Part shown: in pieces, positions 1-8,996 of the stretch | Layout: each line of letters opens with the position of its first letter | How positions within the stretch are numbered: position 1 is the first letter of the stretch | NCBI GenBank assembly: GCA_000729835.1 | Contig: JFHB01000129.1 | Coordinates: 1 to 64,000, forward strand | Origin: Atkinsonella hypoxylon | Taxonomy: Eukaryota; Ascomycota; Sordariomycetes; Hypocreales; Clavicipitaceae | Reading direction: 5' to 3' | Length of the DNA: 64,000 nucleotides | Translations under genes and position numbers: made by a program | Notes under the pieces: model-generated | What the model was told of the DNA's origin: nothing | The model's database searches: none | Seen by the model: only the letters and a program-made list of their open reading frames with translations

Positions 1-1375
1 TCTTCTTCTTCGGTTTTTTTTTTTTTTTCCTCTCTTTTCTCAGGCCGCGGGACGAGATGTTTTAAAGATGGGAAAACTGGTGTAGATGGTGTGATTCCGC
101 GTGCTTTGTGCCCGCGTGCAGGGTCTCATGAGGGGGAAATTTCCCCCAATGAACAAGCCAGTTGGACTATGGTGTGACAAGAGAAGGGAGGACGGCTCGC
201 AAAGTATATAGTCTGCGTCATTATACTGTCCATGTTGCGGAATGTGCGCTTTTCGATTCGGTACGCGCCTCGAGTTGCCCTTCGTATTGAAGAGCCGTCT
301 CTTAGATTCGAGGAAGACGAATCTAATTACATGAGTAGCAAAGAGAAGGTAAGGCTTTGAAAACGCTATGTGATTTTTATTTTATTTTTTTTAAACTGCA
401 TTCTCAAGTTGTAGCGGCGCTGATTTAATCCATCTCTTCATAGTCTCTTGCGAGATCTTCTTCCTTGTGGGCTTCTTTCTGCAAGTATTCGCTTGCCCCA
501 GTCTGTCTCTCCGTCTCTCCGTCTCTCCGTCTCTCCGCCACACACCCTGGATGCCCATATCTGCCCGTATCTGTCCGTCAATTGATCGTCTGGTCTATTG
601 TCAACTTGCCGAAGCTTCCGCACTGACCAGCCGTTTACGACGACGGATAAGACGTTGCTCATCCCGAGAGTCCTCGGAAACTGGCCATCCGCTGTTTTCC
701 AGATGAGCTGCGATGATGTGGGCAACACCATAACGATGACATCATGTAACAAGCCTCTTGCAGATTGCAGACCGCGGATTGCAGTCTGACACCCTAGCAG
801 TCCAAAGAAGCTGCGGCCAACTGCAAAGGGTAATGAGCGTGGATTCTGCTCGTCGGCTCCGGGCTGCTTGCCAACAAATTTGTGCGGATAAAATCTGCCA
901 CGGCAGCTGGAGTGTGATATGATTACTTTCAAATGCACCAGACGCTGTTGGCCCTCCTTGTCAGACTGGATTTGAGGCCCATCAAGCTTGTGGTCAATGT
1001 TGCGACCAGGCAGCGACTGCGCAATCCGAGTCTTTGGCCTTGATGTGTCGACAATCTTTTCCTTGCCCGGATGTCCATCTACAGCTCAACTGGGTTTCCC
1101 GACCGAGTACATTCTTTACCTCCCTGGCCCCCTTTATTTATGCACATCTCTATCTAAATCGATCATTGCGTCTCGACTGCCACATGTAACTCCTTCAGGC
1201 GAGGTGCCGAAACATCGTGCCTGTGATGAATGTCGTAAGTCTTTTTGCGGCTGTCCTGACTTTGAGTCTTCGCCACGAACTAAAGGCCACGCGGAAACAC
1301 ATCTCTGAGACACTACATGTACTCATGTCATTTCATCCAAAAAGCGCACGCTGCTGTCGTCCATTACCACCACGG
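1..1375. other. Intergenic, no supported gene
   Basis: Left edge of the window. It holds a T tract near 15-28, an A/T tract near 375-395, and a short tandem repeat at 504-537. A 166-codon frame on the minus strand (438-938) shows no recognisable domain and reads through the repeat, so I do not call it. The stretch just before 1376 is the 3' side of the minus-strand gene that follows. Confidence 0.6.
504..537. repeat. Tandem repeat, 8-bp unit CGTCTCTC
   Basis: About four head-to-tail copies of an 8-bp pyrimidine-rich unit (CGTCTCTC) are visible. It lies in noncoding DNA downstream of the minus-strand gene that ends at 1376. Confidence 0.85.
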
Positions 1376-2497
1376 TCATACCCCCTCATCCCTCAACCCC
1401 AAGAGATCCAGCTCTGTCTTGACTAATCTCTCAAACTCCTCCCTGTCGATTCCACTAGCCTTGGAAAGCATATATAAGCTGTGAATGCTCCTTGAAATAT
1501 GCTGCTTGATGCCAAACTCATTCTGCTCCTGCCGGCCCGCTGATTCTTCCAGTCTGGCCACCGTGTTGGAGGCGTTGGACGATGCGCTCGAGTCCGGCCG
1601 GGGGTGTTGGAGTGCAAGTTCGGCCTTGGAAAGGCCTGCTCGGGCGTGACGTTCCGGGGAGTGCTTATTGGGAAATCCACGGTATATTTCGTCCTGGACA
1701 GGTGGTTGGTTCATTCGCCCTGGCTGGGCTTCTGCGTCGGGATCGTGGTTGTCCATTGCGGGCTGGACGTCTACGTATTGAGCAAAGTACTCATCTTCGG
1801 CGGCCGATGTGCTTCCAAGCGGTTCGGAGTCGGCGGCGCCGTGGGCGGGAGAGCGGTTCACGGCGGGCGTCCTGGCGGGCGTCCTGTCGTACATAGCCCA
1901 GTAGTCGTCGTCTCCATCCCCATCTGTCTGGAGCGAGGCCGCAGAATGTCCGTTTGTCCTCGAATACTCCTTCAGGCTAGCAAGCGCGTCTTTATACTGG
2001 CGCTCGGCCTCTGCAATGGTCGAGGCCCCTCCAAAGTGCGAAAAGGGCGACGACCTCTCGGCGACGCTGACTTGGCCAATGCGCCAGCCGTCACCGCCGC
2101 CGCCTTGGTCGTTGACGCAGTAGACCAGCTGGAAGGCGAGGCCGAGGTCGGGCAGGGCAACAAGCGCCTGCAGGGTCTCGGGGTCGAGCCGTCGGTAGCG
2201 CGTCTCGGCGTCGGAGTCCCAGTCGACTTCGACTTCGCCTGAGATGGGATGGGGTTCGAGGCGCGGGCTGCGCGCAAGCTCGACGAGGTGAGCGGCGGCG
2301 GCGGCGTCGTAGCAGAGAAGGCGGAGCCAGGGGGAGGAGGCGCTGGCGTCGGAGAGCAGCTGGACGCGTTGGCGGAGGATTGGCGAGAGCAGAGGGAGGA
2401 CTTGGGTTGCTGGCTGAGGAGATGCGGCTGCTGCTGGGAGGGCGGGGAGGATGGGAGCCAGGAGGGCGGGGAGGTCTGGCGGGGAGATGGCTGCCAT
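1376..2497 (-). CDS. Conserved fungal protein of unknown function, 373 aa
   Basis: A single uninterrupted frame of 373 residues starting at the ATG at 2497. I do not recognise a named domain. Residues about 1-170 are Ala/Pro/Leu-rich and look globular, with motifs such as LPLLSPILRQRVQLL. Residues about 170-320 are low-complexity and acidic, with DDDYWAMYDRTP and DEYFAQYVD segments. The last 50 residues (EFGIKQHISRSIHSLYMLS...) look like a conserved amphipathic helical module. The coding strand has the high GC3 typical of the other genes here, while the antisense 212-codon frame (1604-2242) is its shadow. The region just before the start is an extreme A/G-rich leader (poly-pyrimidine on the plus strand, 2510-2555). 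It is divergent from TPC1. Function cannot be assigned from sequence alone. Confidence 0.75.
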   Translation of the reverse strand: MAAISPPDLPALLAPILPALPAAAASPQPATQVLPLLSPILRQRVQLLSDASASSPWLRLLCYDAAAAAHLVELARSPRLEPHPISGEVEVDWDSDAETRYRRLDPETLQALVALPDLGLAFQLVYCVNDQGGGGDGWRIGQVSVAERSSPFSHFGGASTIAEAERQYKDALASLKEYSRTNGHSAASLQTDGDGDDDYWAMYDRTPARTPAVNRSPAHGAADSEPLGSTSAAEDEYFAQYVDVQPAMDNHDPDAEAQPGRMNQPPVQDEIYRGFPNKHSPERHARAGLSKAELALQHPRPDSSASSNASNTVARLEESAGRQEQNEFGIKQHISRSIHSLYMLSKASGIDREEFERLVKTELDLLGLRDEGV

Positions 2498-3618
2498 GGC
2501 GTGCTGTGCTCTTTCTTCTTTCTTTCTTTCTTCTTTTTTTTTTTTTGCTTTTTTGTAACGATGGTGATAGGAAGTGTGGTGTTTTTGTCCACGAGCCAGA
2601 GTCTGGCACGACGAGAGGAATGAGGTGGAGGACTTTGATTTGTCGTCGATGAAGGGATCGTGGGCTCTTCACATGCTCTAGGTCTGCAAGCTAGTCAGTC
2701 ATCCATAGCTTGCGTTGTGGGATGTGAACAAGTACGATAACTGGTTCTAATTGTCGTCACGATCGTGGGACAGTTTCGACACTCTTGGTTGGACACGCGA
2801 TGTGATAGGTAGGTTGTCGAGCGCTTCCCGAGGTACAAGTGCACCAATGGCTGTGAGGGATCCATCTTGGTTGGACGGGCGGAGCTTTACATCTGCCACG
2901 TTACACCTAGGTAGGTACGGCCGTTGCTTACGCTTAGAGACAAAGTCACGCAGGTGATGCAAGGTGCGTGTTCTATGTAGATCATCTGAGACCAAACCAC
3001 CTTGAAAGGAAAATCCTACCAGTTGCCCCCAGTCGCCCAGTCCGCTGGTCTTCGACAATGCCGCCCGACGTCACCGGTAATCTGAGCCGCTGCATTCCAC
3101 CCAGCCACTCACCGAACAACAGCGCCCGCTGATTGATGATAACCCGGTTCAACCACATGTCTATCAGCAACGCGCCGCAAAATTCCAGCTCACCGATGAT
3201 CATTAGACACAACAGACACAACAGACACAACAGACACAACAGACACAACAGACACAACAGGAACAACAGGAACAATCAACCCGCGTTTGTGCCCTCGACG
3301 ACATCCCGTCAGAAGATAGAGCCGAGTTCCCAGTTCCATCTTGCAAAAGGTAATTTGGAGGCAACAACACTACTGCCATCTATCATCGCGTGTACCGAGC
3401 GCCCTCAATAGCATCTTATCTTGCGCATTTGAACGGAGCATCGCGACTCGGGACGATCACGACTCCGCGAGAAGCTCGATACACTCTTGCTCTGGATATC
3501 TAGATATTCGGAAGAGACACGAGCTATCAATTTCCTGGGAGTCCTGGACCCCAGCATCCCAGCCAACAAGCTGGCTATCTCGACATGCGCACATGAGGCA
3601 GCGCCTCGAGAAAGCCGC
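2498..3618. promoter_or_regulatory. Divergent intergenic region between unknown gene and TPC1
   Basis: A spacer of about 1.1 kb separates two divergently transcribed genes and must carry both promoters. Visible in it are the poly-pyrimidine tract at 2510-2555, a TACCTAGGTA-type palindrome at 2905-2918, and a 9-bp minisatellite at 3205-3275. No clear TATA box was identified. Confidence 0.5.
3205..3275. repeat. Minisatellite, 9-bp unit AGACACAAC
   Basis: Six near-perfect copies of AGACACAAC are followed by two variant copies in which the unit becomes AGGAACAAC. It lies about 350 bp upstream of the TPC1 start, so it is in the promoter or leader. Confidence 0.9.
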
Positions 3619-4715
3619 ATGGCAGGCAGCACGGGCGCAGCTCGCCTCAAAGATGAAGGCACGAGACTCCAAGTCGTCTCAGCCGGTGCCATAGCCGGCC
3701 TCGTCTCCCGGTATGAAACGCCGCTTCCATCCACCAGCTTCATCCCCAGCTCTCAATCTCGCGCGAAAAAGGGGGTGGGGGGGAAACTCACTCGAATGTT
3801 CATAACGGACCAGACAGACAGCTAACCGCTTCCCGGACAACCAGCTTCGTCGTCGCCCCCCTCGACGTCGTCAAAATCCGCCTCCAGCTCCAACCATACT
3901 CATTATCCGACCCTCTTGCACCGCTCCGCACCGCCCCAGCCTACCGCGGAACCTGGGCGACAATACGACACATCCTGAAACACGAAGGCCTCACAGCTCT
4001 GTGGAAAGGAAACGTACCAGCCGAGCTTCTCTACGTCTGCTACGCCTCCGTCCAATTCACCACATATCGCACCACGACTCAATTCCTGCAAACCGCCCTG
4101 CCAACGAGGTTACCCGATGCGGCGGAGAGCTTCATCGCCGGCGCATCGTCCGGCGCGCTAGCCACGGCGGTTACGTACCCTCTTGATCTGCTGAAGACGA
4201 GATTCGTCGCCCAGGGCCGCAGGAGGGTGTACCCGTCTTTGCGGAGCGCGGTATGGGACATCAAGCGCGACGAAGGGCTCAGGGGGTTCTTCAGGGGTAT
4301 CGGTCCTGGATTGGGCCAGATTGTGCCCTTTATGGGCATATTCTTTGTGACGTATGAGGGGTTGAGGGCCCGGCTGGCGGGACTGAATCTACCTTGGGGC
4401 AGCGGAGATGCGACGGCTGGTGTGGTGGGCGGCGTGGTTGCCAAGACGGCTGTGTTTCCGTTGGATCTTGTGCGGAAACGGATCCAGGTGCAGGGTCCTA
4501 CGAGGGGGAGATACGTGTATCGTGATATACCGGAGTATTCGGGTGCTCTGCGAGCCATCTCGTCCATTGTGCGGGTAGAAGGGTTCAGGGGCTTGTACAA
4601 GGGTCTGCCTATCAGTCTCATTAAATCAGCGCCGGCTGGTGCTGTTACATTGTGGGCATATGAGCGGAGTCTCAAGATGCTAATGGACTTGAACTCGAAA
4701 GCGACAAGACTTTGA
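3619..4715 (+). CDS. TPC1: Mitochondrial thiamine pyrophosphate carrier (SLC25 family)
   Basis: Two exons, 3619-3710 and 3845-4715, joined across a 134-nt GT-AG intron, give 320 residues, the normal size for this family. The start is the ATG of MAGSTGAARLKDEG, because family members begin with a short N-tail ending LKDEG-x-R-x-QVV. Three mitochondrial carrier repeats are present, each with an intact signature: PLDVVKIRLQ (in repeat 1), PLDLLKTRF (repeat 2) and PLDLVRKRIQ (repeat 3). The protein should sit in the inner mitochondrial membrane and import ThPP for matrix dehydrogenases, by homology with yeast Tpc1. The intron falls just before the first signature (R-FVVAPLD). Assignment to Tpc1 rather than another SLC25 carrier rests on the N-terminal and LRTAPAYRG...TLRHIL-like pattern, and is likely but not proven. 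Confidence 0.9.
3711..3844 (+). other. TPC1 intron
   Basis: The donor GTATGA follows CTCCCG and the acceptor is CCAG before CTTCGTCG. Removal restores phase (cg|c = Arg) and joins the conserved QVVSAGAIAGLVSR to FVVAPLDVVK. The interior holds a G-rich run and several in-frame stops. Confidence 0.88.
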
Positions 4716-4972
4716 AGAAAACGCAGAGCAGGAGCATCGTACATGATTTATCCTTGCCACTGTTTTTTTCCCCTTGCGTCTGTCAAACTTAGAGAGTAGC
4801 GAGCGAGCTGGGTCAGGCTCTGAATGGACATGATTGGACAGAGGGGTCGAGGATCACCATGACCATTGATTCGCAGGTAAATCTAGTTGTTCGTTATTTT
4901 ATTGTTTTTTTTTCTCCCTATCCAATTGCTCATTATTCTATTCATCTATTGTTTGAGGGGTTTGCTGTCTTC
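4716..4972. other. Convergent 3' spacer between TPC1 and nucleoside hydrolase
   Basis: 257 bp between two convergent genes. It is T-rich (runs near 4763 and 4900), which would suit two 3' untranslated regions. Nothing else is seen. Confidence 0.6.
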
Positions 4973-6606
4973 TCACCAAGTCTCCTTGCCTAGCGCTTTA
5001 TTCGTCTCGTCTGCCCGGGCGATACACTCCTCCATGACTTTCCAGAACTTTTCGACATCCATGGACCGTGGTATCCTGACGCCTTCTTCTCCAGGCGGCA
5101 ACGCCGTGGCTAGGGTGCGGCCGGTCTGTGTCTGGCCATCCTTTGCTTGTTCAAAGGTGCCCTCTGTCACGACGGTGACTTGGAAGCGCTCTCGGTGCTG
5201 GGGCGACGCGCTTCTGGTGGAATCCCATTCGCGGAAGGCGATCTCATCGCTTGTGCCGATGAGGACGGCTGCTACGGCGATGGGATCATGCAGCGGTGGG
5301 CCGGCGGTGATGCCAAAGATGTCGCTGTATGCTGTTAGTGACTGTTTTTCGGTTTTCTTTCTTTCTTTTTTTTTTAAAAAAAAAAAAAAAGTGAGATAGG
5401 AAGATGGGAGGTGTTCGAGGGCGAAATGGGCATACGCATAGGTCTTGGCAAAAAAGTATAGGAGCTCGACGAGCATCCTTCTCAGAACGGTCTTGCCTTG
5501 ACCTTCTTGTTTTCCGTCGGCACCGTATAGCAAGAGGTTGCGCACCTCGTTTGTCGCCAGAGCCTGGTGGCTCAGGTCGAGCGGCACGACGGTCGTCTTC
5601 TTGGCGACTTCCTTGTTGTGGAATATCTCGGCGGCAGCCTCGGGGTCGATGAGGATGTTGAATTCCGCCCAGGGCGTGATGTTGCCGATGCGTTCCTTGT
5701 TGTCGACCATGCCCATGACTGCGTCGGAGAAGCCGCCGCCGAACGAACCGCCCATGAGATTGAGTCCCTTGATGCGCGCAGTGACGTCCGGGTACTTGCG
5801 TAACAGGGCGCCAATGTTGGTGAGAGACCCGGTGGCGACGATCCAGGCGGTACCCTTGGGCTGAGCCATGACGGCCTCGTACATGGCCTCGACGGCCGGC
5901 TTGGCGAGCGGTTTGCATTGCGGTTGCGGTAGGAGATTGGTCCCGTCGAGGCCAGACTCGCCGTGCACGTCTGGAGCATGGACAGCTGGGCGCTCTAGGG
6001 CTTTGGGTGATCCGCGGTAGAGGGGGATGTCGTTGTGCTTGCCGATGGCTGTGAGGACAGACGCGGCATTCCATGTCGTGTGGCTGTTTGCAGGGGACGT
6101 CAGAGTCCGTTGGGTACTTTTGTTTTTGTTGTCGGGTTGGCTTGGGGTTGCAGTGGTCTTGTCCTTACTCTAATGAGGCGTTGCCAAAGACTGTCGATAT
6201 GCCGAGGAGCTTGATGCCCGGATGGTGCGCGGCCAGCAGCATTGCGAATACATCCTACAGGGCGAAAAAGTCAGTCATCTCGCGTGCAGAAAGCAGATGC
6301 GCTTTTCAGGAAATGAAAAAAAAAAATAAAAAATAAAAAATAAAAAAGGCATGGCCATGTCGTTTTATGCATGGAACGGCACATCGGTCTTCAGTGAAGC
6401 GAACCAATCCCTCCAGCTCGAAAGTAGCCAGACAAAATGCGCTCGCATTTCCAACTCGTAATAAAGCAAGTAAAATTGAGCAGTTCAGAAATGCCAAGAG
6501 AGAATCGCGAATATGAATAGACAGTACCTACATCATGGCCTGGGTCACAGTCCAACCACACCGGGACCGGCGGCGCATGCCCATCAACACTGTCCATCTT
6601 GACCAA
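4973..6606 (-). CDS. Inosine-uridine preferring nucleoside hydrolase
   Basis: Four exons on the minus strand: 6606-6532, 6254-6169, 6083-5436 and 5324-4973, giving 386 residues. The N-terminus carries the calcium- and ribose-binding signature of the family, LDCDPGHDD (residues 18-26, split by intron 1), followed by AMLLAAHHP and TVFGN. Downstream are the family motifs ATGSLTNIG, LMGGSFG, EFNILIDPEAA and ITAGPPLHDPIAV, which include the catalytic-pocket Asn and His. The enzyme should hydrolyse the N-glycosidic bond of ribonucleosides for base salvage; substrate preference cannot be read from sequence. Intron 1 is unusually long (277 nt) and contains A/T tracts; intron 3 is 111 nt, a multiple of three and stop-free. 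The start could also be the second Met (residue 4). Confidence 0.92.
5325..5435 (-). other. Stop-free intron 3 of the nucleoside hydrolase
   Basis: The donor GTATGC follows ACCTATGC and the acceptor ATACAG precedes CGACATC. Splicing gives the family sequence FAKTYA-DIFGIT. The intron is 111 nt with no in-frame stop and contains long A and T tracts, so an unspliced reading inserts 37 residues including a Phe/Lys run. Confidence 0.85.
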
Positions 6607-7412
6607 TCGTCTTGTAGATATACCACTTCTGGCCTTGCTCTAAAACATTCCGTAAGGCACTCAAGGTTGTAGTATAAGGGCTAAAGCAATCCCGATTACT
6701 ATTATTCTCTACCTTCCTTAGTCCAACAACCACGTCTCGAGACTGAACTCTCCTGAAGCTGCTGTTAAGGATATGTGGAAGAAAGGGGAGGAAACGAAGG
6801 AGGACAGAAAGGAGGTAGGAGGAAGATTGAAGTCCCAGGCCGGTGAGGCTCTGCGCGAGGGGGGAGGGGGCGGGATACGGCGACGTCGGAAAGATTTGGG
6901 TCGCATCCCGTGTGCATCAATGCATCGAGGCTGGTTGCCCGACGTCGGTTCGGTTTCCCCGGGCGCCATCATCTAAGATCCAGGCTACCTAGGTACGTAA
7001 TCTCAGGTGTAAGTGTGGCATGTCTCTCTGGCAGAATGGCATACTTGTGCTCTGCATATGCATAGGAGCATGTAAATGGTAGCATATGTCTAAAGATGTT
7101 GTAAAGCTGCTACTAAAGCTGGTGCTGGAGCTGCTTTGAAGAATGATATTCACCTTCATTCACTGTGAGGTTTTGTGCAACGCTGCTACCGCTTGCCGAA
7201 TCGGGTCCTGATAATGCCCCACTTGCACATGCGGGGAAGAAACACTGGTGGGGCCCCCGCAACCTGCTCATGCGCCATGCTGTCGCCAAAGCGTGGGTCC
7301 CCGATCTTCTTTGGCGGCTTACGTCATCATCGTCATCATCATCGATGCTGTACAGTTTGATCATTGTGATCATGGAGGACTTAATGATATTAACAGCTCA
7401 TGAGTACCTGTA
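6607..7412. other. Intergenic, promoter side of nucleoside hydrolase
   Basis: 806 bp between the start of the nucleoside hydrolase and the end of RED, both on the minus strand. It contains a G-rich stretch near 6860-6880, a palindrome TACCTAGGTA at 6986-6995 and a TCATCATC tract near 7322-7346. No gene is supported. Confidence 0.55.
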
Positions 7413-8996
7413 TCATAACTTCTTGCGCTGCTCCATGACTCGCAGCACATCTGCCGCGTTGTTGACGTCGCCCTTTCGTTTCTTCGGTCCCCTCTTCCTC
7501 TGGGGCTTTCCCCCTCGGCCTCCACTCTCGCCGCCCTCAGTTCGCCACGACGCGAGCTTGTGGTCCTCAAAGTCCTCCTCGTCTTCGAATCTGCTTGTTC
7601 CAAAGCCCATATCCAGATCGTCGTCGTCTCGAGCCGCCATCTGTAGGAGCTTCTTCCGCCGCTCTTCGGCCTCCTTGTCCTTTTGCCATGCTTCCTTGTC
7701 GTCTTCGCTCTCGATGCGTCGCAGTGTTGCTGCCTTCTTGATTGCTTCCAGGATGGCGGGATCCGACATAGCTGGTCCCCGAGCTATCTCTTCTGATATA
7801 AGTCCTGTTTTTGAATCTTTGAAGTAGTTTCTCGAACTTGCTTGAGGCTTGGGCGGTGGTGCCATTTCCGTACATGCGCCGGATTCCTTCCTTGCAGCTT
7901 CGCTTTTCGGTTGTGTGTCCTTTATCGAGTCGTCCTTTTCTGACTCTGAGCCTGAATCATCCATGACAGCTAGAGGATCGTAGTCATCTCCAGCATCAGC
8001 GAATATGTCCACTTCTCCATCATCTTCCTCGGCCGCGGGTTCTTCCACTTTCCTGAACTGCTCAGGAACCTCCATACCAAGCGGCTTGGCATTCTTGTCG
8101 GGCATTGGCAAATCATTCTTCACCTCCTCTGCCTGCTCTCCTGGCTTAAGCTTCCTGACCTTGCGTTTCTCGTGACCATCCGCGTCGACAATGATGAGCA
8201 CTTGCCTTCCTTTGCTGTCCCTTTCCATACGTGTACCGAGCTTCTGAGTCGTGCCTATTTTGTGAAACCGATCTCCTAAAGCCGGCTCGGCTGCTGCTTT
8301 TGCCGCCGCACGGGCTGCTTTGAGCTCAGCCAAGATCTGATCTCTTGTTCTCTTCTTACCCGTGACAACCGTAGAAAGCTGGCCCTTCTTTTTCTCTGCT
8401 CTTTCTCTCTCAACAGCTGGGACCTCCTTCGTTTCCAGTTGCTCAAACTCGTTATCTATGACTCCATCTTCCTGATTTTCTGGTTGTTCGTTCGACGCAT
8501 CGGCTGGTTTCTTGCTGTAAATATCTTCGCCTTTCCTTATTCTTTCGAGAAGCTTAAAATCAAGGCCCTTGACCAAATGAGTGCTCTCCAAGTCACCGCC
8601 AGCAATCTGAAATCGCGACTTTTCGTAGGTGTCCTTGTCTATTTCTTCCTTTTTATATGCCTCCTCCAATGCTTTTAATCTCGTCTCCCTGTCATCCTCG
8701 ACTTCTTGACGGCTTTGTGCTCGATCGACATACCCCTCTCCAAGTCTGGCGCCTTTGGGAACAGACGTCTTGAGATCCTTGGCCGGTCGACCGGATTGGT
8801 TGCGCGCAGCGAGTTGACGCGCGAATTCAGATTGTGCTCCAGCAACGGATCGCGGCGTCATGGGTATGCTTGATCGTTGTCGAGAGCCCAGCGCCGTACC
8901 GCCAACAGGTTTTGGGCTAGGAGAGGACGGGCCATCTTTGGATTTCGAAGATGCCAAGTTAGAAAGCATTAACTTGCGGAAGTGCTCATTGTTCAT
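7413..8996 (-). CDS. RED/IK-family spliceosomal protein
   Basis: A single-exon frame of 527 residues. The RED N-terminal domain is recognisable around residues 55-160: EFARQLAARN, ARLGEGYVDRAQSR, then GGDLESTHLVKGLDFKLLE (133-151), which is the hallmark of animal RED/IK proteins. The rest is charged and low-complexity: a KKR-rich basic stretch near 210-225, an acidic EEDDGEVDIFADAGDDYDP segment around 325-345, and a basic C-terminus (GGKPQRKRGPKKRKGD). In other eukaryotes RED works with SMU1 and MFAP1 in the B-complex spliceosome, so a nuclear role in pre-mRNA splicing is expected. The start at 8996 gives MNNEHFRKLM, the usual fungal start. Human RED is of similar length (about 557 aa). The antisense 220-codon frame at 7165-7827 is a shadow. 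Confidence 0.92.
   Translation of the reverse strand: MNNEHFRKLMLSNLASSKSKDGPSSPSPKPVGGTALGSRQRSSIPMTPRSVAGAQSEFARQLAARNQSGRPAKDLKTSVPKGARLGEGYVDRAQSRQEVEDDRETRLKALEEAYKKEEIDKDTYEKSRFQIAGGDLESTHLVKGLDFKLLERIRKGEDIYSKKPADASNEQPENQEDGVIDNEFEQLETKEVPAVERERAEKKKGQLSTVVTGKKRTRDQILAELKAARAAAKAAAEPALGDRFHKIGTTQKLGTRMERDSKGRQVLIIVDADGHEKRKVRKLKPGEQAEEVKNDLPMPDKNAKPLGMEVPEQFRKVEEPAAEEDDGEVDIFADAGDDYDPLAVMDDSGSESEKDDSIKDTQPKSEAARKESGACTEMAPPPKPQASSRNYFKDSKTGLISEEIARGPAMSDPAILEAIKKAATLRRIESEDDKEAWQKDKEAEERRKKLLQMAARDDDDLDMGFGTSRFEDEEDFEDHKLASWRTEGGESGGRGGKPQRKRGPKKRKGDVNNAADVLRVMEQRKKL

Noticed and set aside
438..938. 166-codon minus-strand frame
   Set aside because: No recognisable domain, crosses an 8-bp tandem repeat, and ends in very basic low-complexity sequence; likely chance.
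1604..2242. 212-codon plus-strand frame antisense to the unknown gene
   Set aside because: Long only because the opposite coding strand is GC-rich; no domain.
4079..4744. 221-codon minus-strand frame antisense to TPC1
   Set aside because: Shadow of the carrier; the plus strand carries three intact carrier signatures.
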